This document shows positions 51,372 to 60,104 of a stretch of DNA of 64,000 nt, in pieces (the stretch's first letter is position 1; each line of letters opens with the position of its first letter). Below the pieces are notes generated by a model that was not told the origin of the DNA, did no database searches, and saw only the letters and a list, made by a program, of their open reading frames with translations. The stretch covers positions 70,691-134,690 of the forward strand of contig NZ_JBAKFX010000007.1 in the NCBI RefSeq assembly GCF_037577855.1. The letters run 5' to 3'. Source of the stretch: Dethiothermospora halolimnae. GTDB lineage: Bacteria; Bacillota; Clostridia; Tissierellales; VENL01. The position numbers were made by a program, and so were the translations under genes.

Positions 51372-52535
51372 ATGAAGGGACTTTCCCTTTTTGCCAATGT
51401 AGGAGTAGCTGAGACATACTTAGAGAATTTAGGAATTGATATGGTTTTAGCAAATGAAATTGACCCTAAAAGAGCAAAATTTTACAAACATCTTTATCCT
51501 TCTACAGAAATGATAGAAGGGGATATTACAGATAATAAAATTTATAATAAGGTTGTTTCTAAAGCTTTAGACTACAATGTTAATTTTGTTATAGCAACAC
51601 CCCCTTGTCAAGGCATGAGTACAGCAGGTAAAAAAAATGATTTAGACCCAAGAAACCAACTTGTAAGTTATGCCATTGATATTATCAAAGAATTAAAACC
51701 TGCTTTTGTATTGTTAGAAAATGTTCCCCAGCAGCTAAAAACTAAAATTGAGTTTGATGGAGAATATATGTTAATACCCAAATATATAAAATATCAGTTA
51801 GAAGACATATACTTGTTTAATAATGATCCTATAATTGACTGTGCAAATTATGGGGTACCCCAAACTAGACAAAGATCGATTTTTCTTTTAACAAGAAAGG
51901 ATATCGGAAATAGGTGGGAGTTTCCAAAACAAAACAATAAAATAGTAACATTAAAAGAAGCCATTGGCGATTTACCATCCTTGGATCCACTAATATATGA
52001 TGTTTCATATGAGAAGCACTTATCAGTGTTTCCAGAATATGAGAAAAAGATGGAGGAAGCAGAAAAAGTTTCTAAATGGCATACACCGCCTAAACATATA
52101 TATAGACAAGTTATGGCCATGAGATATACACCTACTGGTAAAAGTGCATTTCAAAATGAAAAAATAGAACATCGTCCCCATACTAAAGATGGGCGAATTG
52201 TAAAGGGATACAAAAACACATATAAGAGGCAATCATGGGACAGACCGGCATATACTGTTACTATGTATAATAGAACCATTGGTTCTCAAGACAATGTACA
52301 CCCAGGTCGACCTATAGGATTAGATAATAATGGTTATATGATTTATTCTGATCCAAGGGTCCTAACTATATATGAACTATTAAAAGTAATGTCATTACCA
52401 ACTGATTGGAATATACCAGAGTGGGCAAGTGAACATTTTATTAGACAGGTTATAGGTGAGGGGATTCCGCCGCTATTAGTAAAACAAATTGTAAGTCAGA
52501 TAGTAGAAAATGAAGAGTTTAATATAGCAATTTAA
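51372..52535 (+). CDS. DNA (cytosine-5-)-methyltransferase 1 of a type II R-M system
   Basis: 387 aa. C5 methyltransferase motifs: a divergent SAM site (GLSLFANVGVAETYLE), catalytic PPCQG (motif IV, Cys about 78), ENVP (motif VI), QTRQR (motif VIII), and C-terminal EGIPPLLVKQI (motif X). The target-recognition region lies between motifs VIII and IX, about residues 185-295. ATG 51372 follows AGGAGTG; the GTG at 51363 is inside that site. The next gene encodes a paralogous methyltransferase, then an HNH nuclease, all on the same strand within 50 bp of each other. Confidence 0.9.
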   Translation: MKGLSLFANVGVAETYLENLGIDMVLANEIDPKRAKFYKHLYPSTEMIEGDITDNKIYNKVVSKALDYNVNFVIATPPCQGMSTAGKKNDLDPRNQLVSYAIDIIKELKPAFVLLENVPQQLKTKIEFDGEYMLIPKYIKYQLEDIYLFNNDPIIDCANYGVPQTRQRSIFLLTRKDIGNRWEFPKQNNKIVTLKEAIGDLPSLDPLIYDVSYEKHLSVFPEYEKKMEEAEKVSKWHTPPKHIYRQVMAMRYTPTGKSAFQNEKIEHRPHTKDGRIVKGYKNTYKRQSWDRPAYTVTMYNRTIGSQDNVHPGRPIGLDNNGYMIYSDPRVLTIYELLKVMSLPTDWNIPEWASEHFIRQVIGEGIPPLLVKQIVSQIVENEEFNIAI

Positions 52536-52549
52536 ATGAGGTGAGAATG

Positions 52550-53701
52550 ATGGATAAAGTGTTGTCAGGTTTATCCTTATTTTCTAATGTAGGAGTAGCA
52601 GAAGCATACTTAGAGGAGATAGGAGTAGACATTAAAATAGCAAACGAGATAGACCAAAAACGAGGAGAGTTTTATAAATATTTATATCCTAAGACTAATG
52701 TTATAATAGGGGATATTACTGATAATTCAATTAGAAATGAGATTGTTAATGAGTCAATCAATCAAGATATAGACTTTATTATTGCTACACCGCCTTGCCA
52801 AGGAATGAGTATTGCTGGAAAGATGAATCCCCATGATTTAAGAAATCAGTTAATATCATATGCCATAGATGTGGTCAAAAGAGTAAAACCTAAATTTATA
52901 TTGTTAGAAAATGTACCGAGGCAATTAAAAACTAAGATTGATTATAATGGTGATAGGATATTAATACCTGAGTATATTCGTCTAGAATTAGAAGATCAGT
53001 ATAACTTTAATAGTAATCCTGTTATGAGTGCCATGGATTATGGTGTACCACAAATGAGAAAAAGAAGTATTTTTTTAATGAGTAGAAAAGACACTACAAT
53101 TACATGGGATGCACCGGAAAAATCAGAAAAAATAATAACTTTAAGAGATGCTATAGGGCATTTGCCAGAGATAGATCCAGTAATAAGAGAAGGATATGAA
53201 ACTACACTGGAATATTTTCCTGATTTTGAAGAAAAAAAAGCTAAAGCACTAGAAATATCAAAGTGGCATTATCCTCCTACTCATGCATTAAGACATATTA
53301 AGTGGATGATGCATACACCAAGTGGAGAAACAGCCTTTAATAATAAAATATATTATCCTAAGAAGGCAAATGGAGATAGGATCAAAGGTCACTATAATAA
53401 CTACAGAAGGTTCGATTGGGACAAACCTTCCAGAACTATAACCCAAAATAATGGTGTAATATCCTCTTTGACATGCGTTCATCCTGGAAGATTGATTCAA
53501 GATGATGGGACAGAAGAAGGTAGAATCTATTCAGATCCAAGATGTCTTTCTATATATGAAATTTTAATTGTAACTTCTTTGCCTAAAGACTGGAATATAC
53601 CACCTTGGGCTAACGATAGAATGATTAGAAGTGTAATAGGAGAAGGAATCCCCCCATTACTTGTAAAAAGAATAATGGAGGGACTTTTGAAGGAGTTATA
53701 G
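52550..53701 (+). CDS. DNA (cytosine-5-)-methyltransferase 2 of the same R-M system
   Basis: 383 aa, clearly paralogous to the preceding enzyme (GLSLFSNVGVAEAYLE; IATPPCQGMS; LENVPRQLKTKI; GVPQMRKRSIFLM; EGIPPLLVKRI). The regions between motifs VIII and IX differ most, as expected if each reads a different strand or half of an asymmetric target. Four start codons cluster at 52541-52550; ATG 52550 has the best spacing from AGGTGA. Confidence 0.9.
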   Translation: MDKVLSGLSLFSNVGVAEAYLEEIGVDIKIANEIDQKRGEFYKYLYPKTNVIIGDITDNSIRNEIVNESINQDIDFIIATPPCQGMSIAGKMNPHDLRNQLISYAIDVVKRVKPKFILLENVPRQLKTKIDYNGDRILIPEYIRLELEDQYNFNSNPVMSAMDYGVPQMRKRSIFLMSRKDTTITWDAPEKSEKIITLRDAIGHLPEIDPVIREGYETTLEYFPDFEEKKAKALEISKWHYPPTHALRHIKWMMHTPSGETAFNNKIYYPKKANGDRIKGHYNNYRRFDWDKPSRTITQNNGVISSLTCVHPGRLIQDDGTEEGRIYSDPRCLSIYEILIVTSLPKDWNIPPWANDRMIRSVIGEGIPPLLVKRIMEGLLKEL

Positions 53702-53742
53702 TATTGTTATTAATTTGTTTAAAAAATTTTGGAGGAATTTAA

Positions 53743-55032
53743 ATGGCTATAAACAATAATCATAATAGATTAATAATGCCAAAGCAAGATGGAACATTAG
53801 AGGCTTTTTACAGCTCGTTGAAAGTTTATTATACTTTTTTACAACAAGGATATGATTGGGTTTTTAATAAAGACTTTAAGCCAGCAATAGCACAACAACT
53901 TAATTTGTCCAGTAGTTCAGATGGACCAATGCTAATTAAGAAATCAGAAATCCCTAGGTATTTTAATTTTGTTGAGTATAAAAGAGATGGCAACAGTGGA
54001 AAAGGTAAGATTACTGAACGGGGTAAAAGAGCATATAATGCATACAACCAGTCGAAATTTGATGTGTTAATTAAATTAATATTCGAGTCATTACTTAGTG
54101 ATACCTTTGGCAGGAATAATTGTGCCGTTCCAGGAAGTGATTCAGACATTGAACCACCAATTGTATTATTAAAATCAATAAACAAACTTGGATATTTATT
54201 TATTAATGAGTTTGCTTATATATTGTATCAAACACATAATTTATCCATAAAGCTTGATGATGTAGTTGAAAATATTAAACAAGGTAGGTTATCAGATGAG
54301 AAATTTATTACTAAAGTTCCAAAAAAACTAAGAAATAAATATAAAGATGCTAAGTTTTTAGTATTTTTTAGGAATTTAGGAATTTTAGAAGAAGATGATA
54401 AGGGAGCATACCAAATTTCAAATTACGTAATCAATAATTATTTGGATATTATTCATGATTTGTCTATATACAATGATTCTTCCCGACAAGTAGAAGTAGG
54501 GTTAGCTGATCCTGAATATAAAAAAATAAGAAAAAGAGTAAATAGACAAAGGTTTATCGAAGATAGGCATGATTATTTTGAGGAATTTAATATTTTGAGG
54601 ATAGAACCTTACGATGAAAATAGTAAGGAGTTAGACCATCAAAACAATAGACAGCCTAAATATAAAGAAACTATTAGGGGAAAATGGTACGAGACAAATA
54701 GAAAATTAAAGAAAACTGCCATAGCTATAGCAGGATATAAATGTATTATTTCTTCCCACCACGATACATTTCTAGGGAAAGATAAACGACCATTTTTTGA
54801 AGCCCATCATATAGTCCCAATGGCAGCTCAAGAAGATTTTGGTGATACCAATCTTGATAGAGTGGAAAATATAGTAGCTCTTTGTCCAACATGTCATAGG
54901 GCAGTACATTATGGGGCTTATGATATAAGAAAAAAAATATTAAAAGAAATGTTTGTTCAAAGAAAAAAAGAGTTAGAAAATGTAGGCATCTTAATTGATT
55001 TTGAAAGGTTATTTGATTTATATTACAAATAA
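53743..55032 (+). CDS. HNH-type restriction endonuclease (probable R subunit)
   Basis: 429 aa. The C-terminal HNH nuclease core: CIISSHHDTF, FEAHHIVPM with the catalytic His pair, the central Asn in RVENIVAL, and zinc-type CPTCHRAVH. The N-terminal 300 residues, without a recognisable family, probably read the target DNA. The pairing of two C5 methyltransferases with an HNH nuclease resembles type IIS systems such as Eco31I, where each methyltransferase modifies one strand of an asymmetric site. TTTGGAGGA precedes the ATG. Confidence 0.85.
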   Translation: MAINNNHNRLIMPKQDGTLEAFYSSLKVYYTFLQQGYDWVFNKDFKPAIAQQLNLSSSSDGPMLIKKSEIPRYFNFVEYKRDGNSGKGKITERGKRAYNAYNQSKFDVLIKLIFESLLSDTFGRNNCAVPGSDSDIEPPIVLLKSINKLGYLFINEFAYILYQTHNLSIKLDDVVENIKQGRLSDEKFITKVPKKLRNKYKDAKFLVFFRNLGILEEDDKGAYQISNYVINNYLDIIHDLSIYNDSSRQVEVGLADPEYKKIRKRVNRQRFIEDRHDYFEEFNILRIEPYDENSKELDHQNNRQPKYKETIRGKWYETNRKLKKTAIAIAGYKCIISSHHDTFLGKDKRPFFEAHHIVPMAAQEDFGDTNLDRVENIVALCPTCHRAVHYGAYDIRKKILKEMFVQRKKELENVGILIDFERLFDLYYK

Positions 55033-55085
55033 AAATGAAACCTTTTTGAAAAGTAATCGTCTAAACTATAAAAAGGGGGAGGATT

Positions 55086-55994
55086 ATGTTTTTGAAAGGG
55101 AAAAAAATTACTTATATATTAATAATCATCCTATTAACAATAGGTATCATAGGGTGCGGAGCAAGTAGAGATGAGAGTATGGAAACAAAGGATATGGCAC
55201 AAAAGGAAAGGGCTACAGAAGATACAAGAAAAGGTAAAAATCTAGATATTAGTCTCGGTTCAGACCAAAAGAATAATAAAAAGAAGATAGAAACTCAAAG
55301 AAAGATTATAAAATCAGCCCATATTGAACTCGAAACTAAGGAATTTGATAAAACAATTGATGCCATTTTAAATAGAGTTGGTGAAATGGGAGGATATGTT
55401 GAGAGTTCAAATATAGAAGGAAATAGAATGGATAATGAAGGATATAATAGCAGGGAAGCTAGGTTTAGGTTAAGAGTTCCATCAAATAAGTTTGACAAAT
55501 TCAAAAATGACTTTAATGATTTTGGTAATGTAATAACCAGTCAAATGAATGGTCAAGATATAACCGGTGAATATTTCGACAAAGAAGCCAAACTAGAATC
55601 ATTAACAATACAACAGGAAAGGTTACTAGAAATATTAAAGAAAGCCGATAAAGTTGAAGATATAATAAAGTTAGAAAAGGAACTAACTGATGTGCGATAT
55701 GAAATAGAGAATATAACAGGGACTATTAAAAAATGGGATAACTTAATAGATTATTCCACATTTGAAGTCAGTGTATATGAGGTTTATCAACTAACAGAAT
55801 CAGAAGAGAGGGCTAATAGTCTAGGACAAAGAATTAGTAAAGGATTTAAAAATTCTATTAAGTTGTTAATTGATATGGCAAAGGACACTGTAGTGGCCAT
55901 AGCTTCAATATTACCCTTTATGGTTATAATAGTACCTATAATATTGTTACTTCTTTACTTTATTAAGAGGTATAATAATAATAAAAAAGAATAA
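55086..55994 (+). CDS. DUF4349 lipoprotein
   Basis: 302 aa. Lipoprotein signal ending GIIGC (Cys about 21), a charged linker, then the DUF4349 domain: RKIIKSAHIELETKEFD, EMGGYVESSNIEGN, RLRVPSNKFDKF, EYFDKEAKLESLTIQQERL with a coiled-coil centre, and a C-terminal membrane helix (about 268-290) plus basic tail. The family is exported and membrane-tethered; the function is unknown. It is the first gene of a three-gene operon with a GGGGGAGG site. Confidence 0.88.
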   Translation: MFLKGKKITYILIIILLTIGIIGCGASRDESMETKDMAQKERATEDTRKGKNLDISLGSDQKNNKKKIETQRKIIKSAHIELETKEFDKTIDAILNRVGEMGGYVESSNIEGNRMDNEGYNSREARFRLRVPSNKFDKFKNDFNDFGNVITSQMNGQDITGEYFDKEAKLESLTIQQERLLEILKKADKVEDIIKLEKELTDVRYEIENITGTIKKWDNLIDYSTFEVSVYEVYQLTESEERANSLGQRISKGFKNSIKLLIDMAKDTVVAIASILPFMVIIVPIILLLLYFIKRYNNNKKE

Positions 55995-56005
55995 AAGGGG
56001 GACAT

Positions 56006-56734
56006 ATGGCTAAGATTCACAAGGGAAAAAATCTATTAAAATCAAAAAGAAATGGACTATTGCTTAGGGTAATATTGATTATAATATTTATAATAGGTGA
56101 CATTGGCTTAATATTTAAAATAGATATTAATATTAAGTATAAATTAATATTAATAGTACCATCTATTATCGGTATATTTTTAATAAGATATTATTGGAAA
56201 AACTTCAAAATAGTTAAGTCTGGAGTAGCAGGAGAAAATATTGGTCTTAAAATAGCTAAAAAATTACCAAGAAGTTATGAAGTCTTTAGCAATATATTTC
56301 TTCACTACAAAGGACAAGGCTGTGAAATAGATCTAGTAGTAATTGGTGATAATGGTGTATTTGTTATAGAAGTGAAAAATCATAATGGAAGTATTGCTGG
56401 AAGGGGATATGATAGTAATTGGACCCAACATAAAGTAGGGAAAAATGGAGGTAAATATACAAAAAGAATAAATAATCCAATAAAACAATTAAAAAAACAA
56501 ATCCATATATTTTCCCAAAGTATAAAAAAAGAAGGGATAAATATATGGATAGATGGAATTATACTTTTTACAAATAAGGGTTGTAACTTAGAAATTAAAA
56601 ACAGCGACACTACAATTATGTCTGTAAATGATAATAATATTGTAAAGTATATTACTAATCATAAGGGAAAAAAGAAATATAATAGGGGAGATTTAGATAA
56701 AATAAAGAAATTTTTAATAAAACATCAGAAATAA
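56006..56734 (+). CDS. NERD-domain membrane protein
   Basis: 242 aa. Two N-terminal membrane helices (about 17-33 and 43-63), then a NERD (nuclease-related) domain: AGENIGLKIAKKLP, SYEVFSNIFLHYKGQGCEIDLVVIG and FVIEVKNHNGSI, which carries the D-x19-ExK arrangement of the endonuclease fold. Whether it cuts nucleic acid is unknown. It lies 11 nt after the DUF4349 gene. Confidence 0.85.
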   Translation: MAKIHKGKNLLKSKRNGLLLRVILIIIFIIGDIGLIFKIDINIKYKLILIVPSIIGIFLIRYYWKNFKIVKSGVAGENIGLKIAKKLPRSYEVFSNIFLHYKGQGCEIDLVVIGDNGVFVIEVKNHNGSIAGRGYDSNWTQHKVGKNGGKYTKRINNPIKQLKKQIHIFSQSIKKEGINIWIDGIILFTNKGCNLEIKNSDTTIMSVNDNNIVKYITNHKGKKKYNRGDLDKIKKFLIKHQK

Positions 56735-56783
56735 GTATTTTAAAATAATCATCTTGGGAAATAATAATCTTGAGGTGATTATT

Positions 56784-57656
56784 TTGAGAAAAAAAGTATT
56801 ATGTCTTATATTATTATCAATATTCGTATTAGCATCATGTAAGGCTGGAGAAGAAAAACCTATGGAAAAGGAAAAAAAAGAGGAGTTACCAAAACCCCTC
56901 GTTTCTATGGAGGAAAAATTAGACGAAATATTTAAGGATATTGAAAAGATACAGAAGGAAAAGGAAAAGCCAGAGGAACCAAAGAAGGAAGAAAAGAAAG
57001 ATAAAGAGGAGTCTAAAGATAAGGAAAAGGATCAACAGGGAGAAGAACAAGGTAAAGGAGGAGAAGATAAAAAGAAGGAAGAAAAAAAAGATAAGGAAAA
57101 AGATAAAGAGACTACTAAAGAAGAGAAGATAAATAAGATGTGGCAACAATTAGATAAAAGTATATCAGCAGTACACGAAGGCTGGAACAGTTATGAATCA
57201 AAGGCTGTGAAAGACGGTGTCATGGAAGAAGATTTATCAAAATTTGAGGATTCAATAAACAAGGCTACTGTAATGATAACTGAAAAAAAAGATATGGAAA
57301 CCCTTCAGTACTTAAATAACGGAACATTTTATATGGCAAAATTTTTCGACTTATATAGAGATCATCCCGATGGAGATATAGTAAGAATGAAATACATGAT
57401 AAGACAAATATACTTAGATGGAACAGTGGGAAATACCACTAGAATGAATGAGATCATAAGTGGTTTGGAAACTGGATTTAGTAGACTTAACCAAAGGGTA
57501 GAATTAGGTAAAGGAAATAAGGAGCTAATGGATAAACTTAAGTTATCCCTAGATAATCTTAAAATAGCTACAAATGAAAAAAATCCTAAATTATTAATGA
57601 TAAAAAGGGATATTGCCCTTAAAAACTTGGAGAAAATAAGGGAAGAAGCTAAGTAA
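56784..57656 (+). CDS. Lipoprotein with a long Lys/Glu-rich segment
   Basis: 290 aa. Lipoprotein signal ending LASC (Cys about 18), a low-complexity charged stretch (about 25-125) of Lys, Glu and Asp that is probably an extended spacer, then an alpha-helical domain (about 130-290; WQQLDKSISAVHEGWNSYES; LQYLNNGTFYMAKFFDLY; DLKIATNEKNPKLL-like end). I start it at TTG 56784, after TGAGGTGA, since the frame's earlier residues lack a site and a signal. It is the third gene of the DUF4349-NERD operon. Function unknown. Confidence 0.75.
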   Translation: MRKKVLCLILLSIFVLASCKAGEEKPMEKEKKEELPKPLVSMEEKLDEIFKDIEKIQKEKEKPEEPKKEEKKDKEESKDKEKDQQGEEQGKGGEDKKKEEKKDKEKDKETTKEEKINKMWQQLDKSISAVHEGWNSYESKAVKDGVMEEDLSKFEDSINKATVMITEKKDMETLQYLNNGTFYMAKFFDLYRDHPDGDIVRMKYMIRQIYLDGTVGNTTRMNEIISGLETGFSRLNQRVELGKGNKELMDKLKLSLDNLKIATNEKNPKLLMIKRDIALKNLEKIREEAK

Positions 57657-57695
57657 AGACTATTTTTGTAATTATGTTGGCAAAATGTTATATAA

Positions 57696-57790
57696 CAAAT
57701 CAGCTTTAACTGATTTGAACCTCAATTGTCAACTGTCAATTCTCCATTGTCAATTATATAACGGTAGGGACTAGGCATGCCTAGTCCTTT
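57696..57790. repeat. Partial module D followed by a C palindrome
   Basis: D1 is AAATCAG-ctttaa-CTGATTT: bases of the stem differ from the usual AAATCGGC/GCCGATTT, but pairing is fully kept. TTGTCAACTGTCAATTCTCC and then GTAGGGACTAGGCATGCCTAGTCC with a T-run follow, so the right part may serve as a terminator. Confidence 0.8.
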
Positions 57791-57876
57791 TTTAGAGCCA
57801 TAAAATAGATGAAATAAGCAATAGACTTTTATTATTACACCTATCATCGTGCAATTAAAATAATACCAATATATGG

Positions 57877-57905
57877 TTGAGGACAAGCTTAAGTATATGT
57901 ATAAT
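57877..57905 (+). promoter_or_regulatory. SigA promoter for solute-binding lipoprotein 1
   Basis: TTGAGG (57877-57882), a 17-bp spacer and TATAAT (57900-57905). Confidence 0.7.
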
Positions 57906-57951
57906 ATAAGTATAGATATAAAAAAATGTAAAAAATAAGGGGGAGGGAATA

Positions 57952-59283
57952 ATGAAGAAAATATTAATATTAAGTATATGTATATCTTTAGCTATATTCT
58001 TATTTGGATGTGATAATAGTAAAAAAGAAGTTATAAATAAAGGGGAAAAGGATAATAAAAAGGAAATCACTATTGTAACCTGGAATGGTGTAACTCACCC
58101 AGTTTGCGATATATATAAGCAGACTTTTGAAATGGAAAATAATGTGGAGGTGAATTATGAGAGTATAGATACTACAACTTATGAAGATTATCTTAAAAAA
58201 TTAAATTCTAAACTATATTTAGAAGATGGACCTACGATGATTTTATTAAGAAGTGAAGACGTATATGGAAACTATGCTAAACAAGGTGTTGCTTTAGAGA
58301 TTACAGAAAAAAGTGTACCTAATATTAATAAATTGTATAAGGGATTTACAAGAGATAAAAATTATTATGTTCCCATATCTATGTATCATTATCCTATGAT
58401 AATAACGAAGAAATGTTTAGAAGACTTGAATATGGAGTCACCAAGTTTAGAGTGGAGTAAAGAAGATTATTTAAAAATAAAAGATAAGTGGCTGAAGAAA
58501 GAGCCGAGACCCTTTAGTTATAGAGAGTATTGTGACATAGTTAAATACCCTTTAAGAAATATGGAACTATTCAATGAAGACGAGGAGAAAATAGAAATTG
58601 ATAAAGTAAAAAAATATATAAAAAGTGCTAAAAAACAAATATATTCGGGAAATTATATTTTAAATAAGGATCATAAATATGATAAGTATATAAAGTTTTT
58701 TAAAAACTATAATGATCAAGATGTTCTGGATTTATTAAAGTACAATGAGGCTAAAAATGACTCATTATTAAGTCGAGGTATGGTATATGAAAATGGACTG
58801 AAATTTAGAGGCATATTTGGAGTATCTCAAGACGATGTTGTTTTATTACCAGATATAATGAAGGATGATTATCAAATATATACATGGGGATTTATTGTCA
58901 ATAGAAATGGGAAAAATACTGAACTAGGATTGAAGTTTATAAATGAAATTCTAGATGATAAGCAACAAATAAATGTTTATAAAGATTCTAAGATTGGTAA
59001 CTTTCCAGTTATCAAAGGAATTGAAGAAGAAATAAGAAGAATAGAGAAAGAAAGAGAAATAGAGGATAGATTTATAAAACTAAGGGAACATATATTAGAC
59101 AAATTTAATAAAGGAGAATACAAAGTCTATAATAGTCAGGATAGTAAAAAAGTAGAGTTTTATAACATGCTAGAAGAGGATCTAGTTAAAATTATATTTG
59201 ATGAAAAGGAATACTCAGATGATGAGTTAAGTGGAAAGTTACAGAAGTTAGAGGAAAAGTATAATATGTGGTTGACTGAATAA
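57952..59283 (+). CDS. Extracellular solute-binding-type lipoprotein 1
   Basis: 443 aa. Lipoprotein signal ending FLFGC (Cys 20), then a type 1 binding-protein-like domain beginning KKEITIVTWNG and including EDYLKKLNSKLYLEDGPTM, KQGVALEI, PISMYHYPMIITKK, and near the end WGFIVNRNGKNTELGLKFIN. This matches the sugar/peptide solute-binding superfamily in shape, but no ABC permease or ATPase lies nearby. It has two relatives in the window, a truncated one at 59544 and a full one at 62569. GGGGGAGGGA precedes its ATG. Confidence 0.82.
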   Translation: MKKILILSICISLAIFLFGCDNSKKEVINKGEKDNKKEITIVTWNGVTHPVCDIYKQTFEMENNVEVNYESIDTTTYEDYLKKLNSKLYLEDGPTMILLRSEDVYGNYAKQGVALEITEKSVPNINKLYKGFTRDKNYYVPISMYHYPMIITKKCLEDLNMESPSLEWSKEDYLKIKDKWLKKEPRPFSYREYCDIVKYPLRNMELFNEDEEKIEIDKVKKYIKSAKKQIYSGNYILNKDHKYDKYIKFFKNYNDQDVLDLLKYNEAKNDSLLSRGMVYENGLKFRGIFGVSQDDVVLLPDIMKDDYQIYTWGFIVNRNGKNTELGLKFINEILDDKQQINVYKDSKIGNFPVIKGIEEEIRRIEKEREIEDRFIKLREHILDKFNKGEYKVYNSQDSKKVEFYNMLEEDLVKIIFDEKEYSDDELSGKLQKLEEKYNMWLTE

Positions 59284-59299
59284 ACTTTTAAATCAGAGG

Positions 59300-59360
59300 A
59301 GAATGGAGAAGGGAGAGAGGAGAGATAATGTAGGGACTAGGCATGCCTAGTCAGTTTTCA
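59300..59360. repeat. 3' flank repeat of binding-protein gene 1 with C palindrome
   Basis: AGAGGAGAATGGAGAAGGGA, then GAGGAGAGATAATGTAGG and the palindrome GACTAGGCATGCCTAGTC. The same string follows binding-protein gene 3 at 63930-63990, showing that gene and flank were duplicated together. Confidence 0.8.
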
Positions 59361-59543
59361 GGCATTATTCACTAGTAGTACTATATTTTAAAAAATATAG
59401 TAAAAGAATTGGTGGTGAGGTTGAACTATTAATCAATGCATTCTTAAAATATAAAAACTAATAGTATATATATAGGCTATAGATTTAAATATTTGTTCAT
59501 CTGAAATTTATAAAATAATAAGAATAGTAAGGGGCAGTATATA

Positions 59544-59789
59544 ATGAAAAGAAGGATAATCAATAAAAATATTTTAGTAACCATGGGTATATTGTTAATG
59601 ACAGTTTTAATCAGTTGTTCCAGTAAAGAAGTTAATATAAAAGATGATATAAAAAGACCTAAAAAAGAATTGACCATGGCGGTTTGGAGTGGGGATATGG
59701 ATAAGGGAGATATTGATCTGCCTATAAAAGTCTATAATGTGGTTTGGCAACAGACTGAGGAGAATAAATTCTCCTCTATTTTTTGTTAA
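59544..59789 (+). pseudogene. Truncated solute-binding lipoprotein 2
   Basis: 81 codons only: lipoprotein signal ending LISC (Cys about 25) and the start of the binding domain, KKELTMAVWSGD, as in its relatives (EITIVTWNG; EVTIAVWNG), followed by an unrelated end and a stop inside a terminator hairpin. The remaining 350 residues of the family are missing. A short secreted lipopeptide is still made in principle, since GGGGCAG and an ATG are present. Confidence 0.7.
59757..59785 (+). terminator. Terminator inside the end of truncated gene 2
   Basis: GAGGAGAAT pairs with ATTCTCCTC, followed by TATTTTTTG. It probably marks a deletion junction or a captured terminator. Confidence 0.7.
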
Positions 59790-59929
59790 AGAAAAAACAA
59801 AAAATCAGACTTTCAAATATTTGTGGATTGGATAAACCTAACCCCTTCGGTGCAGGAAGAGGAAAAAAGGTATATTTAGTTGTTAGAAGATATATGTATT
59901 CTTCAACCTATACAAAAGGCATTATATAA
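59783..59929 (+). other. 48-codon open frame, possible gene remnant
   Basis: A frame from TTG 59783 to TAA at 59929 encoding a basic peptide with KPNPFGAGRGKKVYLVVRRY. It has no ribosome site and overlaps a terminator, so it is more likely the end of a lost gene than a working one. Confidence 0.25.
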
Positions 59930-59980
59930 AAATACAACAATAATATTATTACATTATATTTAAAAAAATCCAAAATGTTC

Positions 59981-60009
59981 TTGTAATGATAAAAGCAGTA
60001 TTGTATACT
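59981..60009 (+). promoter_or_regulatory. Promoter of the thiol-redox cassette
   Basis: TTGTAA (59981-59986), a 17-bp spacer and TATACT (60004-60009), about 96 bp before the cassette's first start codon. Confidence 0.6.
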
Positions 60010-60104
60010 AGAGATGTGGTATTAAAATGAAAATATATCACATTAATGTAAATGCATAATATAAAAGACATAGAAAAATACAAGTGAAGGGGACAAGCTC
60101 GTCA

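Noticed and set aside
53829..54185. Long antisense ORFs inside the HNH nuclease and many other genes
   Set aside because: They lie opposite clearly conserved genes, lack ribosome sites and show the codon shadow of the sense strand.
58081..58300. Calling the 57952 product a maltose or other sugar-binding protein
   Set aside because: The similarity is only to the general fold, and no transporter or sugar enzyme is linked.
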